Positions 42,330 through 52,477 of a stretch of 64,000 bases of DNA are shown here, piece after piece; within the stretch, counting starts at the first letter, position 1; each line of letters starts with the position of its first letter. A program made the position numbers and the translations under genes. The notes beneath the pieces were generated by a model. The model did no database searches. It saw only the letters and a list, made by a program, of their open reading frames with translations, and was not told the DNA's origin. Source of the DNA: Crossiella sp. S99.2 (GTDB lineage Bacteria > Actinomycetota > Actinomycetes > Mycobacteriales > Pseudonocardiaceae); contig NZ_JALMDK010000004.1 in assembly GCF_023094165.1 (NCBI RefSeq), positions 62,001-126,000 of the forward strand. Reading direction: 5' to 3'.

Positions 42330-42595
42330 GTAGCGGCGCAACCCTGCACGCGCCGAGTCCGGACATGGTGGCCGCTGTGCGGGCCGTACAGGCCCTCAGC
42401 GGCACGCCGCAGCGTCCAGGCCCTGCCCTGACCAGGCAGGGCCGCACGGAGGACGCCAGCCCGATCACGGCGACGCTCGCCGCAGAGCAGGACAGCGGCC
42501 TGTGGCTCTCCGTGGACGGCGCGGACGTCCACCAGGTGGCCGCCAGGATCAGCGCCGTGTGCGGCCTCCTGAGCCCAGCACGGCCGTTCCGGTAA
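42326..42595 (+). CDS. Hypothetical protein at the end of the lysis region
   Basis: The 89-aa protein from GTG 42326 (GTGA overlap with the holin candidate) starts MSSGATLHAPSPDMVAAVRA and is not recognised. It is the last rightward prophage gene before a strong terminator. It has no membrane segment. Confidence 0.55.
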   Translation: MSSGATLHAPSPDMVAAVRAVQALSGTPQRPGPALTRQGRTEDASPITATLAAEQDSGLWLSVDGADVHQVAARISAVCGLLSPARPFR

Positions 42596-42639
42596 CGAAC
42601 CATCTGCCGGGGCAGCGGATTCCCTTGCTTCCCATAGAA

Positions 42640-42674
42640 AAGGACCCCCTCCGCCTTGCGCGGAGGGGGTCCTT
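42640..42674. terminator. 15-bp-arm terminator between lysis genes and integrase
   Basis: AAGGACCCCCTCCGC (42640-42654) pairs perfectly with 42660-42674, loop CTTGC. Placed between converging transcripts, it probably works for both the late operon and the integrase gene. T-rich sequence follows on the plus side (TTGTTGTCGTTT). Confidence 0.85.
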
Positions 42675-42694
42675 GTTGTCGTTTCGGCCGAGCG

Positions 42695-44326
42695 CTAGCT
42701 GTCCCCGGGCTGCGTCTCGGTGCGCCCGGTCGGCGTCGGGCTGAGCAAGTCTGCGATCTCAATGGTTGCGCCGTTGTCGGCTACCCGTTCGTTCCACGCG
42801 GCCAGTTCCGGCATTGCTTCCTGCCAGCCGTCAGGCAACCGCCAGCGGGCCGACCAGGAACCATCCGGCCGCTTCTTGGCCGCGAACTGGAACCCCAGTT
42901 CCAGCCACCTCAGCCGCCGGTCCTGCGATTGCAGCCCCTCTAGCTCTTCCTTCCAGGTCCGATCGGTCGGCACCCACTGCACACCCCCCGGGTCGACCGG
43001 AAGCGCCCTGAGCGTGTCGATATCCGCCAAGATCATTGCTCCGTTCGCCATGGCCTTACTTCGATCTTCCGGCTTACCGGCGCGCGCTACCTTGGACATC
43101 TCCTTGGTGTATTCCCGTTCCAGCTTCGCGATCTCGTTCGCGTGATCGGTTGGTGGCATCACGATGCGCTCACGGACCGGAACCATTGAGAAGATTTTGT
43201 AGAAAGCCTGCTCTGCCAAAGGTTCAATCTCATCCGCACGCATCGCAAAACCGTGTTCAGGAGTGCCACAACGCCAGTACCGATAGTCGTACACAGCCAC
43301 GGTTCCGTCAGCACGAATCCGCTCATCATGGTGGCCACGATGCCACAGAGGCTCAAGGCAATCCGGACACACCAGCACCCCAGAAAAAGCGCGAGGCTGA
43401 TTGCTTCCCCGATTTTTCCGTCGCGACTTTTCTTCTAGCCTGGCAGAAATCTCCGCCTGCTCGGCGGGCTCAAAGATGCCAAGCTCGACCAGGTCCGGAT
43501 GCTCCAACAATCGGCGAACCACGGTCCTTTGCCACTTGTACCCTTTGAATTCGGTCGTTTCAGGGTCTTTCCGCTGCCGCTCTGCATACAACTGAATTTG
43601 CCGGTCCGTTGGACTCAGTACCTTGTTTTCGTTCAACCAGGCGCACATATCGGTGAGGTTCACCCCAGTCCGCGCCATCTTGGAAAGCTTATGCAGAATC
43701 CTGACCGCATACTGATCAATCCCGAGAAACCAGCCACCACCAGGCAACTCAACTGGCATAGTGCCATAAATGTGACCTCCGCCCGACCAACGACCCGCCG
43801 CCTTAAGGGTCGCCTTCGACGAACGAAAACGTTCCCTCATCCGTTCACGTTCCATGCGAGCGAATGCCGCGATCAACGTGATCAGAAACTCGGACATTGA
43901 GTTGCTGGAGTCGATTCCCTCGGCGATGGAAATTAGCCGCTTTCCCCGCGACCTAAGCCACTCCAGCAGCGTCAGCGCATCCATTACATTGCGAACCAGG
44001 CGGTCCAATTTAGAGACAACCAACGTCTTCCACGGCTTCGGCGGCGCATCACACAGCCATACCTTGAGTCCATTGCGCTTGTGGGGTTCCAGGTCGCCGG
44101 AAACAGAAAGGTCCTCTACCGTAGCAGCGATCGGAACATCGTAGGCGTTCGACCATCGATGCGTGTCACGGTTCTGACTTTCACTAGACGTGCTTTCATC
44201 CGAGAAATGCGACTGCCGGGAATAGCACACTGACGCATCGTCTTCAGGGGTAAACGGGATGGCTGGCAGTCGCTCGCTAACCTGCTTCTTAAACCGGCGT
44301 CGCCTACGGGGGGTGGGTGCACTCAT
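42695..44326 (-). CDS. int: Large serine integrase (phiC31-like)
   Basis: The 543-aa protein from ATG 44326 (CAAGGACACCGAGC upstream) has the resolvase catalytic pattern YSRQS near residues 35-39, matching YDRQS of phiC31 integrase (Ser39 as nucleophile). It also has VVSKLDRLVRN and ARMERERMRERF. A recombinase domain and a zinc ribbon (CPDCLEPLWHRGHHDE ... WRCG) follow, then a coiled-coil region (ANEIAKLEREYTKEMSKVAR). It integrates the phage without host factors; excision needs a directionality factor not identified here. Its GC content and codon use are visibly lower than those of its neighbours. Confidence 0.88.
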   Translation of the reverse strand: MSAPTPRRRRRFKKQVSERLPAIPFTPEDDASVCYSRQSHFSDESTSSESQNRDTHRWSNAYDVPIAATVEDLSVSGDLEPHKRNGLKVWLCDAPPKPWKTLVVSKLDRLVRNVMDALTLLEWLRSRGKRLISIAEGIDSSNSMSEFLITLIAAFARMERERMRERFRSSKATLKAAGRWSGGGHIYGTMPVELPGGGWFLGIDQYAVRILHKLSKMARTGVNLTDMCAWLNENKVLSPTDRQIQLYAERQRKDPETTEFKGYKWQRTVVRRLLEHPDLVELGIFEPAEQAEISARLEEKSRRKNRGSNQPRAFSGVLVCPDCLEPLWHRGHHDERIRADGTVAVYDYRYWRCGTPEHGFAMRADEIEPLAEQAFYKIFSMVPVRERIVMPPTDHANEIAKLEREYTKEMSKVARAGKPEDRSKAMANGAMILADIDTLRALPVDPGGVQWVPTDRTWKEELEGLQSQDRRLRWLELGFQFAAKKRPDGSWSARWRLPDGWQEAMPELAAWNERVADNGATIEIADLLSPTPTGRTETQPGDS

Positions 44327-44369
44327 GCTCGGTGTCCTTGCTGGTAGTTGCCCGTTCGAGTGTGGTTGG

Positions 44370-44384
44370 TTGACACACTCGGGG
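44370..44384 (+). other. Candidate right attachment-site repeat (tentative attR)
   Basis: TTGACACACTCGGGG matches the 16832-16846 sequence in 14 of 15 bases. It is 44 bases beyond the integrase start and overlaps an 8-bp-arm dyad, CGAGTGTG-N9-CACACTCG at 44357-44381. Position and dyad suit an attachment half-site. Confidence 0.35.
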
Positions 44385-44387
44385 TAA

Positions 44388-46133
<1,746 letters not shown>

Positions 46134-46244
46134 GGTCATCTGGGCAGCAAAAACACAGGAGCCGCCGCGAAAACCCGTTGGCGGACCACGACGACCGCTG
46201 CTAGCTTTCCGGCGGCCGTGCGAAAGAACGAGGAGGTGGTACCC

Positions 46245-46295
46245 GTGAACGTAGCGACATGGGTGCTCCCCTCCGGGGTCACGGTCGGACGCTAG
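46245..46295 (+). CDS. Candidate 16-aa leader peptide
   Basis: GTG 46245 follows ACGAGGAGGTGGTACCC and encodes VNVATWVLPSGVTVGR before a TAG, 45 bases upstream of the hydrolase gene. The ribosome site is much better than that of the following gene. No run of one amino acid is present, so it is not a classical amino-acid attenuator. Confidence 0.45.
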   Translation: MNVATWVLPSGVTVGR

Positions 46296-46328
46296 GTCGT
46301 CCGGGAGCGCCGTTCACGAGCACTCCCG
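46265..46328 (+). promoter_or_regulatory. Mutually exclusive hairpins in the leader of the hydrolase gene
   Basis: GGGAG at 46303-46307 can pair either with the GCTCCC inside the leader frame (46265-46270) or with CTCCCG (46323-46328) just before AAAGG of the hydrolase ribosome site. Ribosome position on the leader could choose between them. Confidence 0.4.
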
Positions 46329-46340
46329 AAAGGCACGACC

Positions 46341-47063
46341 GTGCGATTCACCGCTGAACAGCGCCTCGACGACGGCGTCCTCGAACGCGAATTCACCCTG
46401 GGCGAGATCCCCGGCATCCTGTGGACGCCTGGATCCGAACCGGCCCCGCTGATCCTGATCGGACACCCCGGCGGCTTCCACAAAAGGCTTCCCCGGCTGG
46501 TGGCCCGAGCCCGCCACTACGCGGCGGAGTACGGCTTCGCGGCCGCCGCCATCGACGCCCCCGGCTGCGGTGACCGGCCCCGTTCCGCCGCCGACGAGCA
46601 GACAGGCGCCGACCTCCGCCGAGCGAAGGAGGCCGGCGAGCCGATCGAGGAGATCCTCGAAGCCTTCATCGTCCCGATGGTCGACAAGGCGGTCCCGGAA
46701 TGGCGGACCATCCTCGATGCCCTCCTGTCACTGCCCGAGATCGGCGGCCCGGTCGGCTACGAGGGGATGAACTCCATCGGCATCCGGCTGGCGATGGTCG
46801 AGCCGCGCGTCTCGGCCGCCGTGTTCTTCGGCATGAGCTTCGTGCCCGAACTCCTGCGCGAGGAAGCCCGGCGGGTCACCGTGCCGCTGCAGTTCCTGCT
46901 GCAGTGGGACGACGAAGGCAACGACCGGCAGCAGGCCCTGGACCTGTTCGACACCTTCGGCGCCCAGGAGAAAACGCTGCACGCCAACCTGGGCGGGCAC
47001 ACCGGCACCCCGTGGTTCGAGGTGGACGACGCGGCCCGATTCTTCACCCGGCACCTGAAGTGA
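46341..47063 (+). CDS. Alpha/beta hydrolase, dienelactone-hydrolase-like
   Basis: The 240-aa protein from GTG 46341 has an alpha/beta-hydrolase core (PLILIGHPGGFHKRLPRLVA, then FAAAAIDAPGCGDRP). The nucleophile region GYEGMNSIGIRLA is not the canonical GxSxG: the Ser is preceded by MN. FLLQWDDEGNDRQQALDLFD should hold the acid and GGHTGTPWFE the His. It follows rox after a possible attenuator. Whether it acts on rifamycin products is unknown. Confidence 0.78.
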   Translation: MRFTAEQRLDDGVLEREFTLGEIPGILWTPGSEPAPLILIGHPGGFHKRLPRLVARARHYAAEYGFAAAAIDAPGCGDRPRSAADEQTGADLRRAKEAGEPIEEILEAFIVPMVDKAVPEWRTILDALLSLPEIGGPVGYEGMNSIGIRLAMVEPRVSAAVFFGMSFVPELLREEARRVTVPLQFLLQWDDEGNDRQQALDLFDTFGAQEKTLHANLGGHTGTPWFEVDDAARFFTRHLK

Positions 47064-47277
47064 GGCCGGGCCGTCAGACCGGCGGCAGCCGGTAGCCGGC
47101 CGACCACGACGCCGCTCATCGAGGACAGGTCCCGGCCTTCCTCGATGGCGGTGGCCGACATCGATCGGCCACGGCGGTACCGGTCAGCGGTGGATCCACC
47201 GGATTCGTTGCCCGGCAACGGACATCACCACAGCGGCACGGGTTTCCCGTTGGCGCGACTGGCTTTCAGCTCCTCGA

Positions 47278-48108
47278 TCACACCACCGCCCCGGACTGCA
47301 ACGCGGCCAGTGCCTCCGCGGTGGCCTGGTCCACCGGCAGGTAGACGAGCAGCCGGAGTTCGTCCGTGCCCGGCACCGGCAGGCTCTCGTAGCCCAGGGT
47401 CAGCGGCCCTGCCTCCGGATGCGCCCAGTGTTCGACACCGGTCCACGCGGGCAGCACCACGGCCGCGGCGTACCGGCGGCTGAACTCCGCGCCCAGCATG
47501 ATCGCCAGCTCCTCGGCCAGCACCGCCGCCGGATGGTCGCCCAGATCCGCCGCGGTGCGCAGAACCGCGGCCCGCTCGTCCGCCACCCGGGCCCAGTCCG
47601 GAAACAGGGTGCGGGCGCGCGGATCGCTGAAGACGAACCGGGTGAGGTTGACCGGCTCCTCATCCAGCAACCCGGTCGCCGCGGCCAGCCGCCGGAACCC
47701 CGAGGTGCTCGCCAGCACCTCGCCCTGCGGGGTGAGCACGCACGCCGGCGCCGGGTCGAGCTGGTCCAGCAACGTGCGCACGGTCGGCCGCAGTTCGGCC
47801 ACCTGGCTCAAGGCGAACGCACAGGCCGTCCCGGCACTCGCCTTGATCAGGCGGTACAGGTGCACCCGCTCGTCCGCGGTGAAGCCCAGCGCGTCGGCCA
47901 GCGCGCCCAGCACCTGCCCCGAGGGGTGCCGGTCGCTGCCGCGTTCCAGCCGGGTCAGGTACTCCACGCTGATCCCGGCCAGCTCCGCCAGCTCACCACG
48001 CCGCAGTCCGGGTGTGCGCCGGCGCGGGCCGGCAGGCAGCCCGACCTCCGCCGGGGTCACCGCCTCCCGGCGCGCCCGCAGGAACCCACCCAGCACGTTG
48101 TCCGCCAC
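47278..48108 (-). CDS. XRE regulator with MmyB-like ligand domain
   Basis: The 276-aa protein from GTG 48108 (GAGG six bases upstream) starts VADNVLGGFLRARREAVTPA. It has the classic LRRGELAELAGISVEYLTRLERG helix-turn-helix followed by the MmyB-like fatty-acid/ligand-binding domain (PACVLTPQGEVLASTSGFRR and on). Such regulators usually repress a divergent oxidoreductase. Here that is the aldo/keto reductase 76 bases away. Confidence 0.87.
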   Translation of the reverse strand: MADNVLGGFLRARREAVTPAEVGLPAGPRRRTPGLRRGELAELAGISVEYLTRLERGSDRHPSGQVLGALADALGFTADERVHLYRLIKASAGTACAFALSQVAELRPTVRTLLDQLDPAPACVLTPQGEVLASTSGFRRLAAATGLLDEEPVNLTRFVFSDPRARTLFPDWARVADERAAVLRTAADLGDHPAAVLAEELAIMLGAEFSRRYAAAVVLPAWTGVEHWAHPEAGPLTLGYESLPVPGTDELRLLVYLPVDQATAEALAALQSGAVV

Positions 48109-48184
48109 GATCCTCGACCCTACGCGGAAAGGGTCCCTCGCACGGTCTCCCATCCACAGGCCCGCCACCCGCAGGATGGACGGC

Positions 48185-49156
48185 ATGCGGTACCGACTTT
48201 TCGGCCAGACCGGCCTGCGCGTCTCGGAAATCCTGTTGGGCACCATGGTGTTCAGCGACCAGGCCGAGGCGCGGCGCATCATCGACGCCTACGCCGACGC
48301 CGACGGCAACGTGCTGGACACCGCCTCGGCCTACGGTGACGGCGAAGCCCTTCTGGGTGAAATCCTGACCCGCCGGGACCGGTTCGTGCTCGGCACCAAG
48401 TACACCCTCTCCCGCGACCACGACGATCCGAACGCCGCGGGCAACCACCGCAAGAACCTGACCCGCTCGCTGGAGCAGAGCCTGCGCCGGCTGCGCACCG
48501 ACTACCTCGACATCTACTGGGCGCACCTCTGGGACCGGCACACTCCTCTGGAGGAGACCATGCGCGCGCTGGACGACGCCGTGCGCGCGGGCAAGATCCT
48601 CTACACCGGCATCTCCGACGCCCCCGCCTGGGTGGTGGCCAGGGCGAACACCCTCGCCGAGTGGCGCGGCCAGACCCCGTTCGCCGGTCTCCAGGTCCCC
48701 TACAACCTGCTGAGCCGCGATATCGAGCGCGAACTGCTGCCGATGGCCGAGGCGTTCGGGATGAGCGTGACCGCCTGGGCGCCGCTGGCCTCGGGCAAAC
48801 TGACCGCCACCGCGGAGTCCAACCGGGTCGACCCGGCCACCCTCACCCCGCGCGAACTCGCCGCCGCCGAAGCCGTGCGCACCGTCGCCGAAGAGCTGGG
48901 CGCGCGGCCGGCGCAGGTGGCGCTGGCCTGGCTGCGCAGCCGGTCCAAGGCGGTATTGCCGCTGGTCGGGGTGAGCAGCCTGGCCCAGCTCACCGAGAAC
49001 CTGGCCGCGCTCGACCTGGTCCTCCCCCAGGACGCCCTGGACCGCCTGGAATCGGCCGCGCCGTTCGAGCTGGGCTTCCCCGGCGACTTCATCGCCGAAT
49101 GCGAACCCGCCCCGTTCTGCTTCGGCAACGCCGCGACCCGGCTGGACGGCCGCTGA
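48185..49156 (+). CDS. Aldo/keto reductase
   Basis: The 323-aa protein (ATG 48185; 48176 alternative) begins MRYRLFGQTGLRVSEILLGT. It has the catalytic set DTASAYGDGE (Asp, Tyr), VLGTKYTLS (Lys) and DIYWAHLWD (His), and the NADPH-binding VLPLVGVSSLAQLTENL near the C-terminus. It reduces carbonyls with NADPH. It is divergent from the MmyB-type regulator, which is the likely control. Confidence 0.9.
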   Translation: MRYRLFGQTGLRVSEILLGTMVFSDQAEARRIIDAYADADGNVLDTASAYGDGEALLGEILTRRDRFVLGTKYTLSRDHDDPNAAGNHRKNLTRSLEQSLRRLRTDYLDIYWAHLWDRHTPLEETMRALDDAVRAGKILYTGISDAPAWVVARANTLAEWRGQTPFAGLQVPYNLLSRDIERELLPMAEAFGMSVTAWAPLASGKLTATAESNRVDPATLTPRELAAAEAVRTVAEELGARPAQVALAWLRSRSKAVLPLVGVSSLAQLTENLAALDLVLPQDALDRLESAAPFELGFPGDFIAECEPAPFCFGNAATRLDGR

Positions 49157-49259
49157 CACCTCAGCCGATCAGCTCGGCTGCGGTCTCCCGCAACGCGCCG
49201 CGCTGCCGGTCCTGGCAGGAGGGCACGCCGCTCATCTGCCAGGACCGGCTGCGCACCCG
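49157..49259. other. Short intergenic stretch between convergent genes
   Basis: About 100 bases between the aldo/keto reductase and the convergent reductase gene. GCGCTGCCGGTCC and GGACCGGCTGCGC around 49199-49258 form an imperfect long dyad that may act as a bidirectional terminator. Confidence 0.35.
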
Positions 49260-50114
49260 CTAGCCACGCACCGCCTGGGCGACGAACTCGCTCAGCGACA
49301 GCGCGGGCCCGCCGATCAGCTTCTCCAGGTCCCCGCGCGGCACGTCCAGCTCGCCCAGGCCCAGCGCCCGGTAGAAGTCCACGATCACCCCGACCAAGCC
49401 CGCAGGCAGACCGGCGCCGAGCAGTCCCGCCTTGGCCTCCGCCGGGCTGACCTCGGTGTACTGGACGTCCTTGCCCGCAGCCTCGCCGATCAGCTTGGCG
49501 AGGTCGGCGTAGCTGTAGGAGACCGGGCCGCCCAGCTCGTAGATCGTGTTCTGGTGGCCGTCGGTGGTCAGCGCCGCCGCCGCGGCCCGCGCGTAGTCCG
49601 CGCGCGCGGCGGGCGCGAACCGGCCGCCCTGGCTGGAGGTGGCCAGCACGCCGGTGGCCAGCGCGCCCGCGATGGTGCCCAGGTCGTTCTCGAAGTACCA
49701 GTTGTTGCGCAGGATCGTGTACGGGATGCCGCTGGCGCGGACCACCTCTTCGGTCGGGCGGTGGGTCTCGGCCAGCGCGATGCTGGCGGTGTCCGCCGCG
49801 GTCAGCGAGGTGTAGAAGATGTGCTTCACCCCGGCGTTCCTGGCCGCCTCGACCGCGTTGGTGTGCTGGCGCACCCGGTCGGCTGCGCTCTCCCCGTCAG
49901 TGGAGATGATCAGGAGCTTGTCCGCGCCCGCGAAGGCGGCGGCCAGGGTCCCCGGACGGTCGAAATCGCCCTGGCGAAGCTCGATGCCCAGGTCGGCGCC
50001 CTTGTCCGGGTTACGCACGCTGCCGATCACCTGATCAGCGGGGACCTTGGTCAGCAGGTGCTGGACCACGAGCCTGCCGAGCTGTCCGGTAGCGCCGGTC
50101 ACCACGATCGTCAT
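49260..50114 (-). CDS. NmrA-like NAD(P)H:quinone oxidoreductase (Qor2 type)
   Basis: The 284-aa protein from ATG 50114 (CGAGGAGGCAGTA) starts MTIVVTGATGQLGRLVVQHL, a Rossmann fold with TGATGQLG. It contains YTSLTAADTASIALAETHRP and GIPYTILRNNWYFEN, typical of QOR2-type quinone reductases. They reduce quinones with NADPH. The divergent HxlR gene forms the known qorR-qor2 arrangement. Confidence 0.87.
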   Translation of the reverse strand: MTIVVTGATGQLGRLVVQHLLTKVPADQVIGSVRNPDKGADLGIELRQGDFDRPGTLAAAFAGADKLLIISTDGESAADRVRQHTNAVEAARNAGVKHIFYTSLTAADTASIALAETHRPTEEVVRASGIPYTILRNNWYFENDLGTIAGALATGVLATSSQGGRFAPAARADYARAAAAALTTDGHQNTIYELGGPVSYSYADLAKLIGEAAGKDVQYTEVSPAEAKAGLLGAGLPAGLVGVIVDFYRALGLGELDVPRGDLEKLIGGPALSLSEFVAQAVRG

Positions 50115-50187
50115 TACTGCCTCCTCGGGCGGTGGGGGTTCTTCCATTCGCTCCAACCGGCCCCGCATCCCAATACTTCCCCAAAGT

Positions 50188-50214
50188 TAGTAATGACTTT
50201 GAAGTCAGTTACTA
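50188..50214. promoter_or_regulatory. Palindrome between qor2-like and HxlR genes, QorR-type operator
   Basis: TAGTAATGACTT (50188-50199) and AAGTCAGTTACTA (50202-50214) are reverse complements except for one extra G. The AT-rich block is distinctive in this region and sits midway between the divergent starts. It resembles AGTNACT-type HxlR boxes. Confidence 0.65.
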
Positions 50215-50242
50215 TCTAGAGGGAACCAAAGGAGCTGACGTC

Positions 50243-50611
50243 GTGGAATTCGATCCGAACGACCGGGACTGCCCGGCCCGGCAGCTACTGGACCGCATCG
50301 GCGACCAGTGGACGGTGCTGATCGTGCTGTCCTTGCGGGACGGCGCACGCCGGTTCACCGAGATCGGCGCGGTGATCACCGGCATCTCGCAGAAGGTGCT
50401 GTCCCAGACCCTGCGCAGCCTGGTGCGCGACGGCATGCTCACCCGCACCGCCTACGCCGAGGTGCCGCCGCGGGTGGAGTACGCGCTGACCCCGCTGGGG
50501 CACAACCTGGCCGAGACCGTCACCTACCTGGACCGCTGGGCCCGCGAGCACATGGGCGAGGTGCTGGCCGCGCGCGCCGAGTTCGACCAGGCCAAGGCGG
50601 CGGCGCGCTAG
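50243..50611 (+). CDS. HxlR-family redox regulator (QorR-like)
   Basis: The 122-aa protein from GTG 50243 (AAAGGAGCTGACGTC) starts VEFDPNDRDCPARQLLDRIG. The single Cys is at residue 10, matching the thiol switch of YodB/HypR/QorR-type regulators. The winged helix is DQWTVLIVLSLRDGARRFTE with SQTLRSLVRDGMLTRTAY. Quinones or diamide would oxidise the Cys and derepress the quinone reductase. Confidence 0.87.
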   Translation: MEFDPNDRDCPARQLLDRIGDQWTVLIVLSLRDGARRFTEIGAVITGISQKVLSQTLRSLVRDGMLTRTAYAEVPPRVEYALTPLGHNLAETVTYLDRWAREHMGEVLAARAEFDQAKAAAR

Positions 50612-51219
50612 GCGCTCCAGCGGGACCGGCCGCGCCAGGCCGGATCGCGGCCGAGGTAGGCCAGCAGGAACTCGCCCGCGCCCGCATCCGGGCCCTCGCG
50701 GGTCACCGGGCCGAAGCGGTGCGGGCGGTCGGCCGGGGTGACGAACAGCGGGACCAGGGCCAGGAGTTCGCGAGCCAGGGACTCCGGCAGCGGGTGGTCG
50801 CCGTCGCAGGCCACCGCCAGGTCCCAGCCGTGCACGGCGACCTCGACCGCGCCGGTGACCAGCACCAGAGTCGCGGTGACCGGACAGCCCGCCACCGCCA
50901 CCAGGTCCGGACCGTCCCGGCGGCGCCAGCTCCGGACCAGCCGGGCGGCGTGCTGGCGAAGGCTGCCGACCAGGTCGGCGGCGGGTCGCTCGCGGCGGGC
51001 CGGGGTCAGCGCGACCTGGCCCAGATCGGCGGCTTCGGCCAGCGCGGCCAGGGAGTCCTCCAGGTGGTGCAGCAGCGCGCGGACGTCCCAGTCCGGGCAG
51101 GGGGTGGGCCAGGCCAGGGTCGCCGGGGTCACCAGGTCCAGGCCGCCCATGGCGTACCGGACCGCACGTTCCAGCAGGTCGACCCCGCCCAGCAGCGGCG
51201 CCCCGCCCGTCCCCGTCAT
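50608..51219 (-). CDS. TIGR03086-like maleylpyruvate isomerase family protein
   Basis: The 203-aa protein from ATG 51219 starts MTGTGGAPLLGGVDLLERAV. It has WPTPCPDWDVRALLHHLEDS and TGAVEVAVHGWDLAVACDGD, the metal-binding DinB/mycothiol-isomerase pattern. It converges with the HxlR gene with a 4-base overlap of stops. A mycothiol-dependent detoxification role would suit the redox neighbours but is not shown. Confidence 0.8.
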   Translation of the reverse strand: MTGTGGAPLLGGVDLLERAVRYAMGGLDLVTPATLAWPTPCPDWDVRALLHHLEDSLAALAEAADLGQVALTPARRERPAADLVGSLRQHAARLVRSWRRRDGPDLVAVAGCPVTATLVLVTGAVEVAVHGWDLAVACDGDHPLPESLARELLALVPLFVTPADRPHRFGPVTREGPDAGAGEFLLAYLGRDPAWRGRSRWSA

Positions 51220-51500
51220 GGCCGCCGGTTCCCCTTCCCGCACCGACCGCCGGCACTTGTCAGTACAGACCCGGAAAGCGGCCGGAAATCATCGGTGAAC
51301 CGGGCATCGCCACCACAGCGCTACTCTCCGCAGCCAATCCCGCCTTGACCATCACGGTCACCACGATGGCAGGACCGAGCCTCCTTGGATTCCCCCTGCT
51401 CACAGCCTTGACTCACATCCACCCCAAGACCCACCGCAACCAACCCCCACCCGGTTCGGCGACATCGGGTCACACGATGGAAGATTCCAGGCAGAGGCTA

Positions 51501-51516
51501 TCGAACACCTGTTCGA
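51501..51516. promoter_or_regulatory. LexA (SOS) box upstream of alkB
   Basis: TCGAACACCTGTTCGA is an exact match to TCGAAC-N4-GTTCGA and ends 21 bases before the alkB ATG. At this distance LexA would block transcription directly. Confidence 0.85.
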
Positions 51517-51537
51517 TTCCAGGCTAGTCTCGATGCC

Positions 51538-52161
51538 ATGACCCCAGCCCTGCAGACCTCCCTCTTCGACCAGGCCACCCCCGGCCTCTCCCCACTCGCC
51601 CGCACCCAGCGCACCCATCTCGCGCACAACGCCTGGATCGACGTCCTGCCCGCCTGGCTGACCGGAGCCGACGAACTCTTCGACGAACTCGCCCGAGCCG
51701 TGCCCTGGCAGTCCGAACGCCGCCAGATGTACGACCGCGTGGTCGACGTCCCCCGCCTGCTCTGCTTCTACCCGGAACACTCGGACCTGCCCACCGCCAC
51801 CCTCACCGCGGCCCGGGACGCCCTCAACCAGCACTACACCGCCGAACTCGGCGAACCCTTCCGCACCGCGGGCCTGTGCTACTACCGCACCGGCCAGGAC
51901 AGCGTCGCCTGGCACGGCGACACCCTGGGCCGGGGCGCCACCGAGGACACCATGGTCGCCATCCTGTCCGTCGGCGCCCCACGTCCCCTGTTACTCCGCC
52001 CCCGCGGCGGCGGCGAGGTCCTCCGGCATTCCCTGGGCCACGGCGACCTCATCGTGATGGGCGGCTCCTGCCAGCGAACCTGGGAGCACGCCATCCCCAA
52101 GACCGTCCGCCCGGTGGGCCCCCGGATCAGCATCCAATTCCGGCCCCGAGGGGTCCGCTGA
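51538..52161 (+). CDS. alkB: AlkB-type alpha-ketoglutarate-dependent DNA dealkylase
   Basis: The 207-aa protein starts MTPALQTSLFDQATPGLSPL. It carries the Fe(II)/2-oxoglutarate set: WHGDTLGR (His, Asp), HAIPKT (second His) and RISIQFRPR (the Arg that binds 2-oxoglutarate). It removes alkyl lesions such as 1-methyladenine and 3-methylcytosine from DNA by oxidation. The LexA box puts it under SOS control, where E. coli uses Ada instead. Confidence 0.9.
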   Translation: MTPALQTSLFDQATPGLSPLARTQRTHLAHNAWIDVLPAWLTGADELFDELARAVPWQSERRQMYDRVVDVPRLLCFYPEHSDLPTATLTAARDALNQHYTAELGEPFRTAGLCYYRTGQDSVAWHGDTLGRGATEDTMVAILSVGAPRPLLLRPRGGGEVLRHSLGHGDLIVMGGSCQRTWEHAIPKTVRPVGPRISIQFRPRGVR

Positions 52162-52171
52162 CCGTCGGATA

Positions 52172-52477
52172 TCAGCGGACCCGCAGGGTCATCGACACCT
52201 GGACCACGTCATCCAGGGCGATGTTCTCCTTGTTCCGCACGGAGTCACGCAACGGCAGGACATAGCCCCCGTCCTTGGCATACAAGGAGGTACGCCAGCG
52301 AGACCGCCCCAGCACCACCTCGACCGGCACCATGCCCCACCCGTAGGTCACGGTGGCGGCCACGTCCCGGATGAGCGCGGACTCCGCGGCGGGGACGGTC
52401 ACGAAGTGAAACGGCGCGGGCCCACGCCACTCCCACACCACCCCGTCGAACTCGAACCGCATCCCGGGATCAGCCAT
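52172..52477 (-). CDS. DUF1905 domain protein
   Basis: The 101-aa protein from ATG 52477 starts MADPGMRFEFDGVVWEWRGP. It has APFHFVTVPAAESALIRDVA and GRSRWRTSLYAKDGGYVLPL, the small beta-barrel pattern of DUF1905. The function is unknown; the fold is thought to bind a small ligand. It converges with alkB. Confidence 0.82.
   Translation of the reverse strand: MADPGMRFEFDGVVWEWRGPAPFHFVTVPAAESALIRDVAATVTYGWGMVPVEVVLGRSRWRTSLYAKDGGYVLPLRDSVRNKENIALDDVVQVSMTLRVR

Noticed and set aside
9783..44326. Lasso cluster as prophage cargo
   Set aside because: No boundary places the cluster inside the phage; the repressor-like gene, XRE-TPR and prim-pol genes separate it from the early region and the candidate att repeat is at 16832.
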